Source of the DNA: DAOUAT01 sp964551735 | Lineage (GTDB): Bacteria; Chloroflexota; Anaerolineae; CG2-30-64-16 | Direction of reading: 5' to 3' | Assembly: GCA_964551735.1 (NCBI GenBank) | Contig: CAZKEF010000023.1 | Location: forward strand, 22,634 to 86,633 | Length of the DNA stretch: 64,000 bases | Made by a program: the position numbers and the translations under genes | Part shown: one piece after another, positions 1-8,651 of the stretch | Layout of the letters: every line of letters begins with the position of its first letter | How positions within the stretch are numbered: position 1 is the first letter of the stretch | Notes under the pieces: model-generated | Databases searched by the model: none | The model's input: only the letters and a program-made list of their open reading frames with translations | Told to the model about the DNA's origin: nothing

Positions 1-213
1 ACCAGGGTTGACGCCCGTCGTCTCGATCACTTCGCGGATCGCCTCGGCGGTTTTCGGCCAGATCACAGCCATAGCGCGCTCGGTATAGCCCGGTTTGGGA
101 TAGTGTACTTCGATCTTGCGGCTGGCGACCCCGATCGTGCGGCCCTCCAGATCGAAGAGCGCGACCTTAGAGAGGGTCAGGCCGTTGTCAATTCCCATGA
201 GATACTTACCCAT
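1..213 (-). CDS. FGGY-family carbohydrate kinase, N-terminal part (LyxK-like)
   Basis: Only the first 71 codons are in the window; the gene runs off the left edge. The ATG at 213 follows a GGAGGTG ribosome site. The start of the protein shows the FGGY phosphate-1 motif GIDNGLTLSK, then FDLEGR, and a PKPGYTERAM stretch. That stretch resembles the PQPGWAERDM region I recall of E. coli LyxK (L-xylulose/3-keto-L-gulonate kinase). FGGY kinases phosphorylate sugars or polyols in the cytoplasm with ATP. The substrate cannot be fixed from 71 residues. A LyxK-like role would suit the KGPDC, UlaE and AraD homologues elsewhere in the window, but that is inference. Confidence 0.8.
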   Translation of the reverse strand, partial: MGKYLMGIDNGLTLSKVALFDLEGRTIGVASRKIEVHYPKPGYTERAMAVIWPKTAEAIREVIETTGVNPG

Positions 214-228
214 CGTCACCTCCATCGG

Positions 229-330
229 TTCGTAATAGCGACTTCAGTCGCTGGATGGCTGGCAGTAACGACTGAAGTCGTTACTACGAACTGCATGGCT
301 GATGGCAACGACTGAAGTCGTTACTACGAA
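229..330. repeat. Dispersed palindromic repeat cluster
   Basis: Three copies of a palindromic unit lie between the kinase and gldA. The copy at 229-250 is inverted relative to the copy at 269-290 (20 of 22 bases pair), and 308-330 is a direct copy of the second. The core AACGACTGAAGTCGTT is itself nearly palindromic (264-285 has 10-base arms AGTAACGACT/AGTCGTTACT). It has the form of the short interspersed palindromes common in Chloroflexota and cyanobacterial intergenic DNA. It could also end or stabilise transcripts. It is not a CRISPR, because spacers of regular length are absent. Confidence 0.75.
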
Positions 331-336
331 CTGCGT

Positions 337-1440
337 TTACTTGCCTGCCAGCTTGCGCCGTTCATGGCCCAGCGCGTCGGCCGCAACCATCGCGCTGTAA
401 AGGTCGAACGGCGTCACGGTGAAGACGTGGTTGTGCGCGATGGAGCCCGGCCCGGCGAACCCGGCCGCCAGCTCCTGCAATTGCTCCTTGCTGATGCCAC
501 CGATGCCCAGCTCCTCAAACGTGACCGGCAGGCCGACGGCCACCATGAAGTCCACCACGCGCAGCCGCTCGGCCACGGGGATGTCCTCGTCCATGCAGAG
601 CTGCGCGGCCAGGCCAAAGGCCACGCGCTCGCCGTGCGAGAACGCCTTAGCCACCGAGGTCAGGCCATTGCCGATGGCGTGGGCCGTGGCGACGCCGCCG
701 CTCTCGAAGCCCAGGCCAGAGAGCAGGGTGTTCGCCTCGACCACCTTTTCCACAGCGGGCGTCACGATGTGGAGCTTACAATCGCGCTTCGCATCTACGC
801 CAAACTCCAGGATCGTCTCGCCGCACAGCTTGGCCAGATTCATCGCGGCCAGGGTGGCGACCCCGCCAGCCAGGCTGGTCCGGCGACCCTTGAATGCAGC
901 CTCGGCCTCGTACCAGGTGCAGAGGCCGTCGCCCATGCCGGAGACGAGCCAGCGCGCCTCCGCGTTGACGATCACCTGGGTGTCCACCAGCACCAGGTCG
1001 GGGTTGGCCGGCCAGATGTCCCAGCCCTCGAAGTCGCCATCGCAGGTGTAGTAGACGGTGGCTGCGCTCGTCGGCGCGTCGTTGCTGGCGATGGTGGGGA
1101 TCGACGCGAACTTGACGCCCGCGCCCATCGCGATCGCCTTGCCCAGGTCAATAGCCTTGCCGCCGCCCAGGCCGACCACCATGTCCGCGCCCTCGGCCTT
1201 GACCTTCTCCACGCCCGCGGTCACCTGTGGCCGGTCGCATTCGCCGTTGAAGACGTACGAGAGCAGCTCAATTTTGTGTTCGGCCAGGCTCTGGCGCACC
1301 AAGTCACCGAAGGCCTGGCTGACGTTGGGCCCCCAGGCCACCAGCGCGCGCTTGCCCAGCGGGGCCAGGTATTTGCCGATTTCCTTCAAAACGCCCACGC
1401 CCTGGACATAACGCCGCGGTGCGATGAAAACCTTGATCAT
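337..1440 (-). CDS. gldA: Glycerol dehydrogenase, iron/zinc-dependent ADH family
   Basis: A 367-residue protein of the family that oxidises glycerol to dihydroxyacetone with NAD+. The sequence shows the nucleotide-binding GGGKAIDLGKA motif near residue 95, SIPTIASNDAPTSA, and the metal-binding histidines in HAIGNGLT and HGERVAFG. Length is normal for GldA. The ATG at 1440 is chosen because an AAGGAGG site precedes it; an upstream ATG at 1497 lacks one and would overlap the SnoaL gene. It follows that gene by 53 bases in the same direction. Close relatives act on other small polyols or hydroxyketones, so the substrate is not certain. Confidence 0.88.
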   Translation of the reverse strand: MIKVFIAPRRYVQGVGVLKEIGKYLAPLGKRALVAWGPNVSQAFGDLVRQSLAEHKIELLSYVFNGECDRPQVTAGVEKVKAEGADMVVGLGGGKAIDLGKAIAMGAGVKFASIPTIASNDAPTSAATVYYTCDGDFEGWDIWPANPDLVLVDTQVIVNAEARWLVSGMGDGLCTWYEAEAAFKGRRTSLAGGVATLAAMNLAKLCGETILEFGVDAKRDCKLHIVTPAVEKVVEANTLLSGLGFESGGVATAHAIGNGLTSVAKAFSHGERVAFGLAAQLCMDEDIPVAERLRVVDFMVAVGLPVTFEELGIGGISKEQLQELAAGFAGPGSIAHNHVFTVTPFDLYSAMVAADALGHERRKLAGK

Positions 1441-1493
1441 TTGTTGCCTCCTTGCGGGCAGGCGCGAGGCCTGCCCGCTACACCATGCCGATA

Positions 1494-1895
1494 TCATGCC
1501 TGCATTTGCCGGGCCATGTCACCGCTGTCATACAGCTCCCAGCCTTCGGCCAGCTTGCCGTTTTCGATCCGGAACGTGCTGATGGCCGCGATGCGGATGG
1601 CGTTGCCTTTGGCCTTGAGCTCGCCGAAGTCGGCTGTGTGCTTGCAGAGGAGGGCGAAGTGGCAGTCCACCAGATCTCCCTCGGCGACCATGCGGTCAAT
1701 CTCGACCCGCATCTCGCTGAAAACACTGCCCAGGACGGCGGTGAACCACTGTTTCACGCCCTCCGGGCCTTTGGGCATGCCGGGCAAGAAGTGGTGGTCG
1801 AAGTAATCCTCCGCCACGATCTCTTCGATCCCGGACAGATCCCCAGTGCCAGCCGCATAGAAGCGGCGAACCAACACTTTGTTTACCTCGGACAT
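1494..1895 (-). CDS. SnoaL-like / ester-cyclase family protein
   Basis: A 133-residue protein with the SnoaL pattern: an N-terminal helix with VRRFYAAGTGDLSGIEEIVAEDYFDHH, the GPEGVKQWFTA stretch, and a C-terminal ISTFRIENGKLAEGWELYD beta strand pair. SnoaL-like proteins are cone-shaped alpha+beta barrels; some are polyketide cyclases, but most have unknown small-molecule roles. It lies 30 bases downstream of the FGE-fold lipoprotein gene and is probably part of the same transcript. No specific function can be assigned. Confidence 0.75.
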   Translation of the reverse strand: MSEVNKVLVRRFYAAGTGDLSGIEEIVAEDYFDHHFLPGMPKGPEGVKQWFTAVLGSVFSEMRVEIDRMVAEGDLVDCHFALLCKHTADFGELKAKGNAIRIAAISTFRIENGKLAEGWELYDSGDMARQMQA

Positions 1896-1925
1896 GGGAC
1901 ACCTCTTAAGTAGATTGATGGAGCG

Positions 1926-2870
1926 CTAATCGCTCTGTGCGCAACGAAACCCGTTGGTCGGGTCGAACAGGATGAAGTCGCCCGGAAAGGGCGGCAGCCG
2001 GTAGGCCACGCGCGATTCGTGGCGCTCGTTGATCCACGAACCCCCGCGCAGGGTGCGGGTCCCCTTCGCTTCGAGGTCCTCACGACCATCGTCGGGGTCG
2101 TAAGGATAGCTTCGGTGCAGCGTGCTGCACCATTCCCAGGCATTGCCCGTCATATCGCAGGCGCCATAGGGGCTGCCCGCTCCCGCCTCCCGGCAAAACT
2201 GGCCGGCCGGCGTGGTGTGCCGCAGCCCCAGTTCCGCGGTGTTGACGCGCTGCGGATTCCAGATATCACCCCATGGATACTTGAGCTTGCGGCTCTGCTC
2301 CTGATCCCACCCGGCGGCCTTCTCCCACTCAGCCTCGCTCGGCAGCCGGGCGCCGGCCCACCGGCAGTAGGCCACCGCCTCGTACCACACCACGCCCACC
2401 ACCGGCAGGTCGGGCAGGTTCCACGCCGCCTGATCCCAGTACTGCGGCTGGGCGCGCGTTTCGCGAGCCTTCCAGTCCCAGCCCGCCTCTGTCCATAAGC
2501 TGCGCTGGTCATAGCCGCCCGCTTCGATGAAGAGCCGATACTGCCGGTTGGTGACCTCGTACTGGTCAATCCAGAACGCGGGCAGGCTTACTTCGTGCGC
2601 AGGCCTCTCCCAGTCGAACCAATCGTTTGGACAGGTCGTACACTCCTGCAGCACGGCGGTGATCTCGTCGGCGGTGCTGCCCATGCGGAACGGGCCCGCA
2701 GGCACGAAGACCAGCGGTGCGTCATCAGCCGGTCGCGTCTTCGTGGCGATGGGCGTCGGTTGCGGCCGGCTGCTCTCCGTGCTTGTTGGCGTGGTTGGCG
2801 CGGTGCATGCGGCCAAAAAGCCCAGGGCACATAATGCCAACAAAGCTCCGCCAACTGCCCTCGTTGTCAC
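1926..2870 (-). CDS. FGE/SUMF1-fold lipoprotein lacking the catalytic Cys pair
   Basis: A 314-residue predicted lipoprotein: hydrophobic signal, lipobox LAAC with Cys22, and a Thr/Pro-rich linker to about residue 50. The SUMF1/formylglycine-generating-enzyme domain follows: FVPAGPFRMGSTADE near the start, WIDQYEVTNRQYRLF, LPSEAEWEKAA, WGDIWNPQRVN, GNAWEW and a terminal GFRC. The catalytic CxxxxC pair of true FGE, which should lie between the GGSW and GFRC motifs, is absent, so it is unlikely to make formylglycine. The GTG start overlaps the stop of the upstream permease (GTGA), indicating translational coupling. A surface sugar-binding or scaffold role is possible but unproven. Confidence 0.8.
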   Translation of the reverse strand: MTTRAVGGALLALCALGFLAACTAPTTPTSTESSRPQPTPIATKTRPADDAPLVFVPAGPFRMGSTADEITAVLQECTTCPNDWFDWERPAHEVSLPAFWIDQYEVTNRQYRLFIEAGGYDQRSLWTEAGWDWKARETRAQPQYWDQAAWNLPDLPVVGVVWYEAVAYCRWAGARLPSEAEWEKAAGWDQEQSRKLKYPWGDIWNPQRVNTAELGLRHTTPAGQFCREAGAGSPYGACDMTGNAWEWCSTLHRSYPYDPDDGREDLEAKGTRTLRGGSWINERHESRVAYRLPPFPGDFILFDPTNGFRCAQSD

Positions 2871-3691
2871 TCGCGGATCGCTCCATACGTCATACCGCGC
2901 ACGATGTACTTCTGCATGTAAAACGACAGCAGGATGATCGGCACCACCACCATCAGCCCCAGAGCGGAGATGGCGGCCCAGTCCGGCTCGAACACGCCGA
3001 TGGTCAGGCCGGGCACCGCCTTCGGGAACGGCAGGATATAGCGCCCGGTCAACAGCGTGGCGAACAGGAACTCGTTCCAGGTGAAGATCACGATGAACAG
3101 AGAGACGGCTACCAGGCCCGGCGCAGCCAACGGCAGGATGTGATCGCGGACTATCCGGAACCAGTGCGCGCCGTCAATTTGGGCCGCCTCCTCAATGGCG
3201 TAGGGGATTTCGTCAATGAATCCCTTCATGATCCAGACAACAAACGGGATGCTGGCCATGGCGTTGACCATCATCAAGAGGCCGTAGGTGTCAAAGATGC
3301 GCAGACGGGTCGCGATCAAGTAGAACGCCACGGAGGGCGCGATGGGCGGCATGAAGCGGAACGACAATACCGTGAAAGAGAGGTTGTCGCCGCCTGTCTT
3401 GTGCCTCGAGATGGCGTAGGCCATGGGCAGCCCCAGGACCAGCGAGATGATCAGCGTGCCGGCCGCGATAATGGCGCTGTCCCGCACCCCGCGCGAGCCC
3501 CCGTGCGCCCAGGCCTCAAGGAAAGCCGCAGTGGTGGGGCTTTGCGGGAAGAAGCTGGGCGGGAAGGAGCGGATTTCCGTCTGCGGTTTGAACGCGGTGA
3601 TTAACATCCAGTACAACGGCAGGGCGGTCCACAGCACGCCGATGATCACCACGATGTACGCCCATGCCTTGGATCGTTTCTGAGTATCCAC
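2867..3691 (-). CDS. Carbohydrate ABC transporter permease, MalG type
   Basis: A 274-residue inner-membrane permease with about six transmembrane helices. The EAA loop that docks on the ATPase is visible as EAAQIDGAHWFRIVRDHILP near residue 175, and the C-terminus YIVRGMTYGAIRE is typical of the MalG/UgpE family. It is 16 bases downstream of its MalF partner. No binding protein or ATPase is adjacent, so the pair probably uses the MalK-type ATPase at 12808-13911 and a binding protein encoded elsewhere. The substrate is unknown. Confidence 0.92.
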   Translation of the reverse strand: MDTQKRSKAWAYIVVIIGVLWTALPLYWMLITAFKPQTEIRSFPPSFFPQSPTTAAFLEAWAHGGSRGVRDSAIIAAGTLIISLVLGLPMAYAISRHKTGGDNLSFTVLSFRFMPPIAPSVAFYLIATRLRIFDTYGLLMMVNAMASIPFVVWIMKGFIDEIPYAIEEAAQIDGAHWFRIVRDHILPLAAPGLVAVSLFIVIFTWNEFLFATLLTGRYILPFPKAVPGLTIGVFEPDWAAISALGLMVVVPIILLSFYMQKYIVRGMTYGAIRE

Positions 3692-3707
3692 AATCAGCCT
3701 CCGTCAC

Positions 3708-4643
3708 TCAAGCCTGTCGCTGGGCTTCTTGCACCCGCGAGAGCTGGGTCAGCAGCATCTTGCCGGCGATGATGATGATGATCAACTGGAGCACGCTGAG
3801 CGCAGCCGCCAACCCCAGGTCAATGTACTTGAACCCGATGGTGTAGGTGAAGAAGGCGATGCTCTCGGTCATGTCGCCCGGCCCGCCGCGCGTGACGATG
3901 AACACCAGGTCGAACAGCTTGAAGGCGTCAATGAAACGGAGGAAGACTGCCAGGAAGATGAAGGGCTTCATCAGCGGCAGAGTCATATCGAGAAACGCCT
4001 GTTTGCGTGAGGCGCCGTCCATGTACGCGGCTTCGTACACCTCGCGCGAGAGGCTCTGCAACCCCGCCAACAGCAGGATCGTCATAAACGGCGTCCACTG
4101 CCAGACATCCGCCACCACCAGCGCGGCCAACGCGAATTCGGACGTGGCCCACTCCGGCGCTTTGATGCCGAACAACGAAAGGGTGTAGTTTAGCGGGCCG
4201 ATGGTGGGGTGGTAGATCAGCTTCCACAGGGTGGCGACCACGGCCGGCGTCATCATGAACGGGATCAGGAACAGGGTCGTCACCGCCTTGCGCAGCCGGG
4301 GCCCCACTTCCTGGAGCGCCAACGCCATGATGAAGCCGATCACCAGTTGGATCGCTACACCGCCGATGGCGAACCAGGCCGTCACCTGGAGGCCGTGCCA
4401 GAAACGCGGGCTGGCCAGGGCTCGGGCGAAATTTGCCAGGCCGATGAAGCGCATTCCTGTTTCCGGGTCCCACTTGCTGAAGGACAGGGCGAACACATAA
4501 ATGGTTGGATAAAGGCCGACTAACAGCAGAAACAGCAGCCCCGGCGCCACCAGCGCCCAGCCAAACCGTCGTTTGTTGACCGTGAAGCTTTCCTGTCCGT
4601 TTTCCGGCGCCTGGATCGTTCTCGCTTTCGCCAAAACGGTCAT
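3708..4643 (-). CDS. Carbohydrate ABC transporter permease, MalF type
   Basis: A 311-residue permease with a cytoplasmic N-terminus of about 25 residues, six predicted membrane helices and the EAA-loop sequence EAAYMDGASRKQAFLDMTLP near residue 205. It forms a heterodimeric sugar channel with the MalG-type protein encoded next. The ATG is preceded by GAGGAG. The first gene of this sub-cluster, it is separated from the upstream FGGY kinase by 168 bases containing a dispersed palindrome. The substrate is not evident from sequence. Confidence 0.92.
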   Translation of the reverse strand: MTVLAKARTIQAPENGQESFTVNKRRFGWALVAPGLLFLLLVGLYPTIYVFALSFSKWDPETGMRFIGLANFARALASPRFWHGLQVTAWFAIGGVAIQLVIGFIMALALQEVGPRLRKAVTTLFLIPFMMTPAVVATLWKLIYHPTIGPLNYTLSLFGIKAPEWATSEFALAALVVADVWQWTPFMTILLLAGLQSLSREVYEAAYMDGASRKQAFLDMTLPLMKPFIFLAVFLRFIDAFKLFDLVFIVTRGGPGDMTESIAFFTYTIGFKYIDLGLAAALSVLQLIIIIIAGKMLLTQLSRVQEAQRQA

Positions 4644-4707
4644 ACATTACTCCTCAAATAAGCGTGGGATTGTGATGTACTGTGACTGGCAGTGGTCTTC
4701 AGTGAGT

Positions 4708-4790
4708 CAGATTAAGGATTCGTAGGGGCAGTGCCGTGCGCCTGCCCTGGGTGACCGCAAGGGATCGCCCCTACCACGAAACATAATCTG
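4708..4790. repeat. GTAGGGGC-type dispersed palindrome, copy 1
   Basis: The interval between the FGGY kinase and the MalF gene holds a unit bounded by TCGTAGGGGC (4720) and GCCCCTACcACGA (to 4779), with TGCGCCTGCCC and GACCGCAAGGG inside. An outer inverted pair CAGATT/AATCTG encloses it. Related units occur at 10813-10891 and 21263-21319, so it is a mobile or propagated intergenic repeat, not a gene-specific terminator. Confidence 0.75.
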
Positions 4791-4811
4791 AACATCTAGA
4801 GTGCCTCAACG

Positions 4812-6356
4812 TTAGCCCAAAAACCGTCCGTACAACTGCCGGCTGACCGGGGCCAGGGCCGGATAGAGCTGCTTGTAAATCGTGAAGAGATCGGCATACC
4901 TGGCCGACACCGCCGGGTCCGGCTCGTAGACCACGCCGGGCTTGCGCACTTGCTCGAAGGCGTCCTGGTCATCCTTGTAGATCCCGACCCCCATGCCGGC
5001 CAGCATCGCCGCGCCCAGCGGCGTCGCCTCTTCGACCTCCGGCACCTCGATGGCGCGGCCCACCATGTCGGCCTTGTTCTGCATCCAGAACTTGTTACGG
5101 ATGACGCCGCCCACCACCACCAGATGATCGAACGGCACGCCCAGGCCCTGCATGGTCTTGACAATGTCCAGGAACTGATAATCCAGCCCCTCGATGATCG
5201 CCCGTAGCATATCGCCCTTGGTGATGAAGTTGCTGAGGCCCACGAACGCGCCCAGAGATTGGATGTCGTTGACCGGACAACCGCCGCCTGACAGATGGGG
5301 CAGGAACATGACGCCCCGCGCGCCGACCGGCGAGGCGGCCGCCTCGGCCATCAGATAATCCCAGTCCACGCTGCCGCTCTGCTCGGCCTTGTGTTTGGCC
5401 TCGAACCCGTACTCCTTGCGATACCATTCCACCATGTCGGAAGAGACGGCGCCGCCCCAAATGCCGTACAGATCCCGTGCGACATGGGCTTCGACCGTCA
5501 CGCCGGTCCTCTGCGCTTCTGGCGTGAGCACCGGCTGGCGGGTGGCGGCCAGCACCACCTCCCACGTGCCGCTCACGTCCAGGATCACGCCGGGCCGGAT
5601 CGCGCCTACCGGCAGCGCGCCGCACAGATAATCGTGCCCGCCCAACACGACGGGCGTCCCCGGTGCGAGACCGGTGGCCGCGGCCGCGGCCGCGGTCACC
5701 TCGCCGATGCGGGTGCCGCTGGGGTAGGCCGGGGTCAGCAGGCGGCGGTCAATCCCGGAGAGGCCGAGGATCTCCTCCGACCAGTCGAGCTTCCGCTGGT
5801 CGAAGAGCAGGGTGCATGAGGCCATGGTGTAGTCGGTGGCAAACTGGCCCGACAGCATCATGTTAACGTAATCTTCGATCAGCAGCCATTTGTAGGTGCG
5901 CTTCAGGATCTCCGGCTCGTGTTCGGCCATCCACAGGAGGCGCAACGCGGTCGAGAAGCGCCAGAGGGTGTTGCCGCCGAGCGAAAAGGTCTTCTCCGCG
6001 CCGATGTTTTTGACCCACCAGTCGAACTGCGGCTGGGTGCGGGGGCAGTGCCAACTGATGAAGGGGTAGAGCCACCGGCCGCGCTCATCCACCGGCACAC
6101 CGTCCATGCCCATGCCGGTGACCGCGACCCCCTTGACCTGCGCCGGGTCGCCGATCTTTGTGATCGCTTCTTTCAGGGCCGCCGCGCTGCCGCCCCAGAT
6201 TTGATCCGGCATCCAGACGGTCCACTCAGGGTGCGCCGGGTCCGGGTGGAAGCGTTCCGTCGGCCGGCTTGCGCTGGCCACCAGATTCCCTGCCGTGTCG
6301 TAGATCACGGCTTTCAACGAGGTCGAGCCCAGGTCTATGCCCGCGAGATACGCCAT
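4812..6356 (-). CDS. FGGY-family carbohydrate kinase (xylulokinase-like)
   Basis: A 514-residue sugar kinase with both FGGY domains. The N-terminal domain begins MAYLAGIDLGSTSLKAVIYD and carries VTGMGMDGVPVD; the C-terminal domain carries GGHDYLCGALPVGAI, LDVSGTWEV and the FGGY signature region VVVGGVIRNKFWMQNKADM. It phosphorylates a sugar or polyol with ATP in the cytoplasm. The ATG at 6356 has a GGAGGT site; a slightly upstream in-frame ATG was rejected. It sits between gpsA-like and MalF genes. L-xylulose, ribulose, erythritol or fuculose are all possible substrates. Confidence 0.88.
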   Translation of the reverse strand: MAYLAGIDLGSTSLKAVIYDTAGNLVASASRPTERFHPDPAHPEWTVWMPDQIWGGSAAALKEAITKIGDPAQVKGVAVTGMGMDGVPVDERGRWLYPFISWHCPRTQPQFDWWVKNIGAEKTFSLGGNTLWRFSTALRLLWMAEHEPEILKRTYKWLLIEDYVNMMLSGQFATDYTMASCTLLFDQRKLDWSEEILGLSGIDRRLLTPAYPSGTRIGEVTAAAAAATGLAPGTPVVLGGHDYLCGALPVGAIRPGVILDVSGTWEVVLAATRQPVLTPEAQRTGVTVEAHVARDLYGIWGGAVSSDMVEWYRKEYGFEAKHKAEQSGSVDWDYLMAEAAASPVGARGVMFLPHLSGGGCPVNDIQSLGAFVGLSNFITKGDMLRAIIEGLDYQFLDIVKTMQGLGVPFDHLVVVGGVIRNKFWMQNKADMVGRAIEVPEVEEATPLGAAMLAGMGVGIYKDDQDAFEQVRKPGVVYEPDPAVSARYADLFTIYKQLYPALAPVSRQLYGRFLG

Positions 6357-6423
6357 TGTGTTACCTCCAGTCAATGATCTAAGGATTGTGCAATCATTCA
6401 GCCCATCTCCTGGCGTCGAGGCT

Positions 6424-6507
6424 CACTTGCACCTGCGCTGCGCTTCGGCGCAAGTGCAGGTGTCAGCCGGTCGTGCGCAATACCCGGAGAGACCGGCTCA
6501 AGCCTCG
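6424..6507. repeat. Nested inverted repeat between gpsA-like and kinase genes
   Basis: CACTTGCACCTGCGC (6424-6438) pairs with GCGCAAGTGCAGGTG (6448-6462) at 13 of 15 positions around a 9-base loop. GCCGGT and ACCGGC, then CGAGGCT and AGCCTCG, pair outside it. The stem has no T-tract and lies inside a co-directional gene series, so it is more likely a dispersed palindrome or transcript-stabilising hairpin than a full terminator. Confidence 0.6.
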
Positions 6508-6520
6508 ATTCCAGATGTTG

Positions 6521-7591
6521 TCAAACAAATACCTGCCCGACCCCCATCAAATCGTCCCAGGGGAGCGCCAGCGGTGTATCGGTCGTGAGCGCGCGGCTGA
6601 TCGCGCGCAGCATGGGCAGATCGTCCGGCCCGATGCGGCCTGCGGCCTGCCAGACCGGCAGAATGCGCGCCATTTGCAGCACGGCGAACGCGCCTTCCAG
6701 CGTCTCCTCTTGCATCGCGGCCTGCGCCTGGGCGTACGTCAGCCCTGTGCCCAGGAGCCAGCCCAGGCGGAAGGTGCGGCCGCCGGTGCAGGTGACGTAG
6801 AGGTCGCCCGCGCCTTGTAGCCCTGCAAACCCCTCCGGCCGGCTGCGCATGAGCCTGACGATCTGCGCTAACTCGTGCGCCGCGGCCGCGAAGAGCAGGG
6901 CGGCCGTGTTGTGCATGGCGGCGTTGATCTCGTCCGGCCCGCCCGCGGCTTCCAACATGCCGCGCGCCGCGCCGATGCCGATGGTGTAGGCGTTCTTGAG
7001 CGCGGCGAAAACCTCCACGCCCGTCAGGTCGGTGGAGAGCCACACCCGATAATACGCGTTGTGGAAGATGTCCCGTAGCCGCGACAGTGCGTCCCGCTCC
7101 GGCCCGCAGAACACGGTGCCGCTGATCCGCCGGCCGCTGAGCTCGTAGGCCAGCACCGGCCCCGCCACGGCCGAGATCGTGACTGCCTCCCGCAGCCCGG
7201 CGGGCAGCTCAGACGCCAGCACCTCGGGCAGAGTGCGGAGCACGCCATCCGCGCCGGCTTCCAGCCCCTTGCTCAACGACAGGATGGACGCGCCCGGCCA
7301 CAGTCGCGGGGCCAGCGTCCGGCCGATCCAGTGGACGCCCAACGAGTTCACGCCGCTGACGATGACGTCGGCCCCGGCCAACGCCTGGTCGAGTTGTTCC
7401 AGGTAGAGCGGCTGCACGCCGTCGGGGATGCGGCGGCGCAGGCCGGGGTGGAAGCGCCGCTCCTGGCACGCGCGGATGATCTCGCCGTCCAGGTGCGTGC
7501 CCACCAGGCGCACCTCGTGGCCGTTATCCCGCAGCGGCCATGTCACCGCTGTGCCCATGCGCCCCGCGCCGAGGATGGTCACGATTGCCAT
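6521..7591 (-). CDS. gpsA: NAD(P)-dependent glycerol-3-phosphate dehydrogenase family protein
   Basis: A 356-residue protein with the GpsA layout. An N-terminal Rossmann motif GAGRMGTAV is followed by SLSKGLE, the AGPVLAYEL stretch, the catalytic lysine region ALKNAYTIGIG and the GAGDLYVTCTGGR loop. GpsA interconverts dihydroxyacetone phosphate and glycerol-3-phosphate. The Arg-Asn-Arg part of the usual loop (S-R-N-R) is altered to GGRTFRLG, so the substrate may be a different polyol phosphate. It starts 4 bases after the stop of the URO-D gene, in an operon with sugar kinase and transport genes rather than with lipid genes, which also hints at a catabolic role. Confidence 0.82.
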   Translation of the reverse strand: MAIVTILGAGRMGTAVTWPLRDNGHEVRLVGTHLDGEIIRACQERRFHPGLRRRIPDGVQPLYLEQLDQALAGADVIVSGVNSLGVHWIGRTLAPRLWPGASILSLSKGLEAGADGVLRTLPEVLASELPAGLREAVTISAVAGPVLAYELSGRRISGTVFCGPERDALSRLRDIFHNAYYRVWLSTDLTGVEVFAALKNAYTIGIGAARGMLEAAGGPDEINAAMHNTAALLFAAAAHELAQIVRLMRSRPEGFAGLQGAGDLYVTCTGGRTFRLGWLLGTGLTYAQAQAAMQEETLEGAFAVLQMARILPVWQAAGRIGPDDLPMLRAISRALTTDTPLALPWDDLMGVGQVFV

Positions 7592-7595
7592 CGCC

Positions 7596-8621
7596 TCAGT
7601 ATCTCCCGTATTCCTGCAGCGTTCGCATCAGCGCCACGTAGTTTTCCGGCTTGATGCCCGAGTGGATGCTGTTGCTGGAGCTTAGGATGAAGCCGCCGCC
7701 CGGCATCCCGGCGCGCAACGCGGCCTTGGTGGCTTCGGCGGTCTCCTCTGGCGTGCCGAAGGTCATCAAGTCCGCGCAATCCACGTTGCCCTTGAGCGCG
7801 ATGCGGCCGCCGTACTTCGCCTTCACTTCGCCGAGATCCATGCCCGCAATGGGATCAATCGGGTCGAGGCAGTCAATCCCCGAATCCACGATCATGTCCA
7901 GGATCGGCCACAAGTTGCCGTCGGTGTGTTTGATGACGTACAGGCCCAGCTCCTTGAACCCGCCCATCACGCGGCAGAGGCCGGGATAGAACAGCTTGCG
8001 GAAGTGCCGCGGCGACATCAGCGGCCCTCGGGTCGCGGCCACGTCATCGCCGGTGTAAACGAATTGCACGCCGCGGGCCACGATCTCTTTCGCCATCTTG
8101 AGGTTGATGTCCACCGACATATCTACCAGCGCCTGCACCAGCTCCGGCTCCGCGACGATCGCCATCAGCAGGTTCTCCATGCCCATCAGGTAGCGGGGCA
8201 GCGAGAAGACGTCGTTCAGATGGACGATGACCGCGTAGTGGTCGCCGTAGGTCGCCAGCGCCTGCTCGATAGCGGCGTAGCGGCCCGGCGCGTAGGGATC
8301 GGGCGGCGTGTAACGCTCGAAATCGGCCAGGGTCTTGATGGGCGATTCGACCTCGATGCCGTGCTCTTCCTGCGTCTTCTGGCCCACATAGCCCCACTCG
8401 CTGAGATAGCGGCCATCGGCCAGGGGCGTCTTCTTGAAGCCGGGGTCCACCAGCACCGCGTCGTGGCCCAAGCGCACGGCGAAATCGTTGTGATCCTTGC
8501 AGCCCGGCAGGATGGCCTCGCGCACTTTGCGATCCACCAGCCACTCGAAGTGCGGGACCCGGTCCGGCTCCTGGCGTTGGAGGACCCGGAGGATGCGTTG
8601 TTTGGGTGTCAGTTCGGTCAT
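7596..8621 (-). CDS. URO-D superfamily protein (MtaA/CmuA-like)
   Basis: A 341-residue member of the uroporphyrinogen decarboxylase/cobamide methyltransferase superfamily. It begins TELTPKQRILRVLQRQEPDRVPHFEW, has the GDDVAATRGPLMSPRHF segment and a KHTDGNLWPILDMIVDSGIDCLDPIDP region. The position of the zinc-binding HxC of methyltransferase relatives reads HTD, so a corrinoid methyltransferase role is uncertain. It lies directly before the gpsA-like gene. The ATG at 8621 follows GGAG. Heme biosynthesis is unlikely in this sugar-transport context. Confidence 0.75.
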   Translation of the reverse strand: MTELTPKQRILRVLQRQEPDRVPHFEWLVDRKVREAILPGCKDHNDFAVRLGHDAVLVDPGFKKTPLADGRYLSEWGYVGQKTQEEHGIEVESPIKTLADFERYTPPDPYAPGRYAAIEQALATYGDHYAVIVHLNDVFSLPRYLMGMENLLMAIVAEPELVQALVDMSVDINLKMAKEIVARGVQFVYTGDDVAATRGPLMSPRHFRKLFYPGLCRVMGGFKELGLYVIKHTDGNLWPILDMIVDSGIDCLDPIDPIAGMDLGEVKAKYGGRIALKGNVDCADLMTFGTPEETAEATKAALRAGMPGGGFILSSSNSIHSGIKPENYVALMRTLQEYGRY

Positions 8622-8651
8622 GAAAACTCCGTGAAAGGATAGTAAGGTTAG

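Noticed and set aside
229..330. Possible CRISPR array
   Set aside because: Units are palindromic, one is inverted, spacing is irregular, and no cas gene is present.
1926..2870. True formylglycine-generating enzyme
   Set aside because: The Cys pair needed for catalysis is missing and no sulfatase gene is in the window.
7596..8621. hemE (heme biosynthesis)
   Set aside because: No other tetrapyrrole gene is near, and the sequence fits the MtaA-like branch placed in sugar operons.
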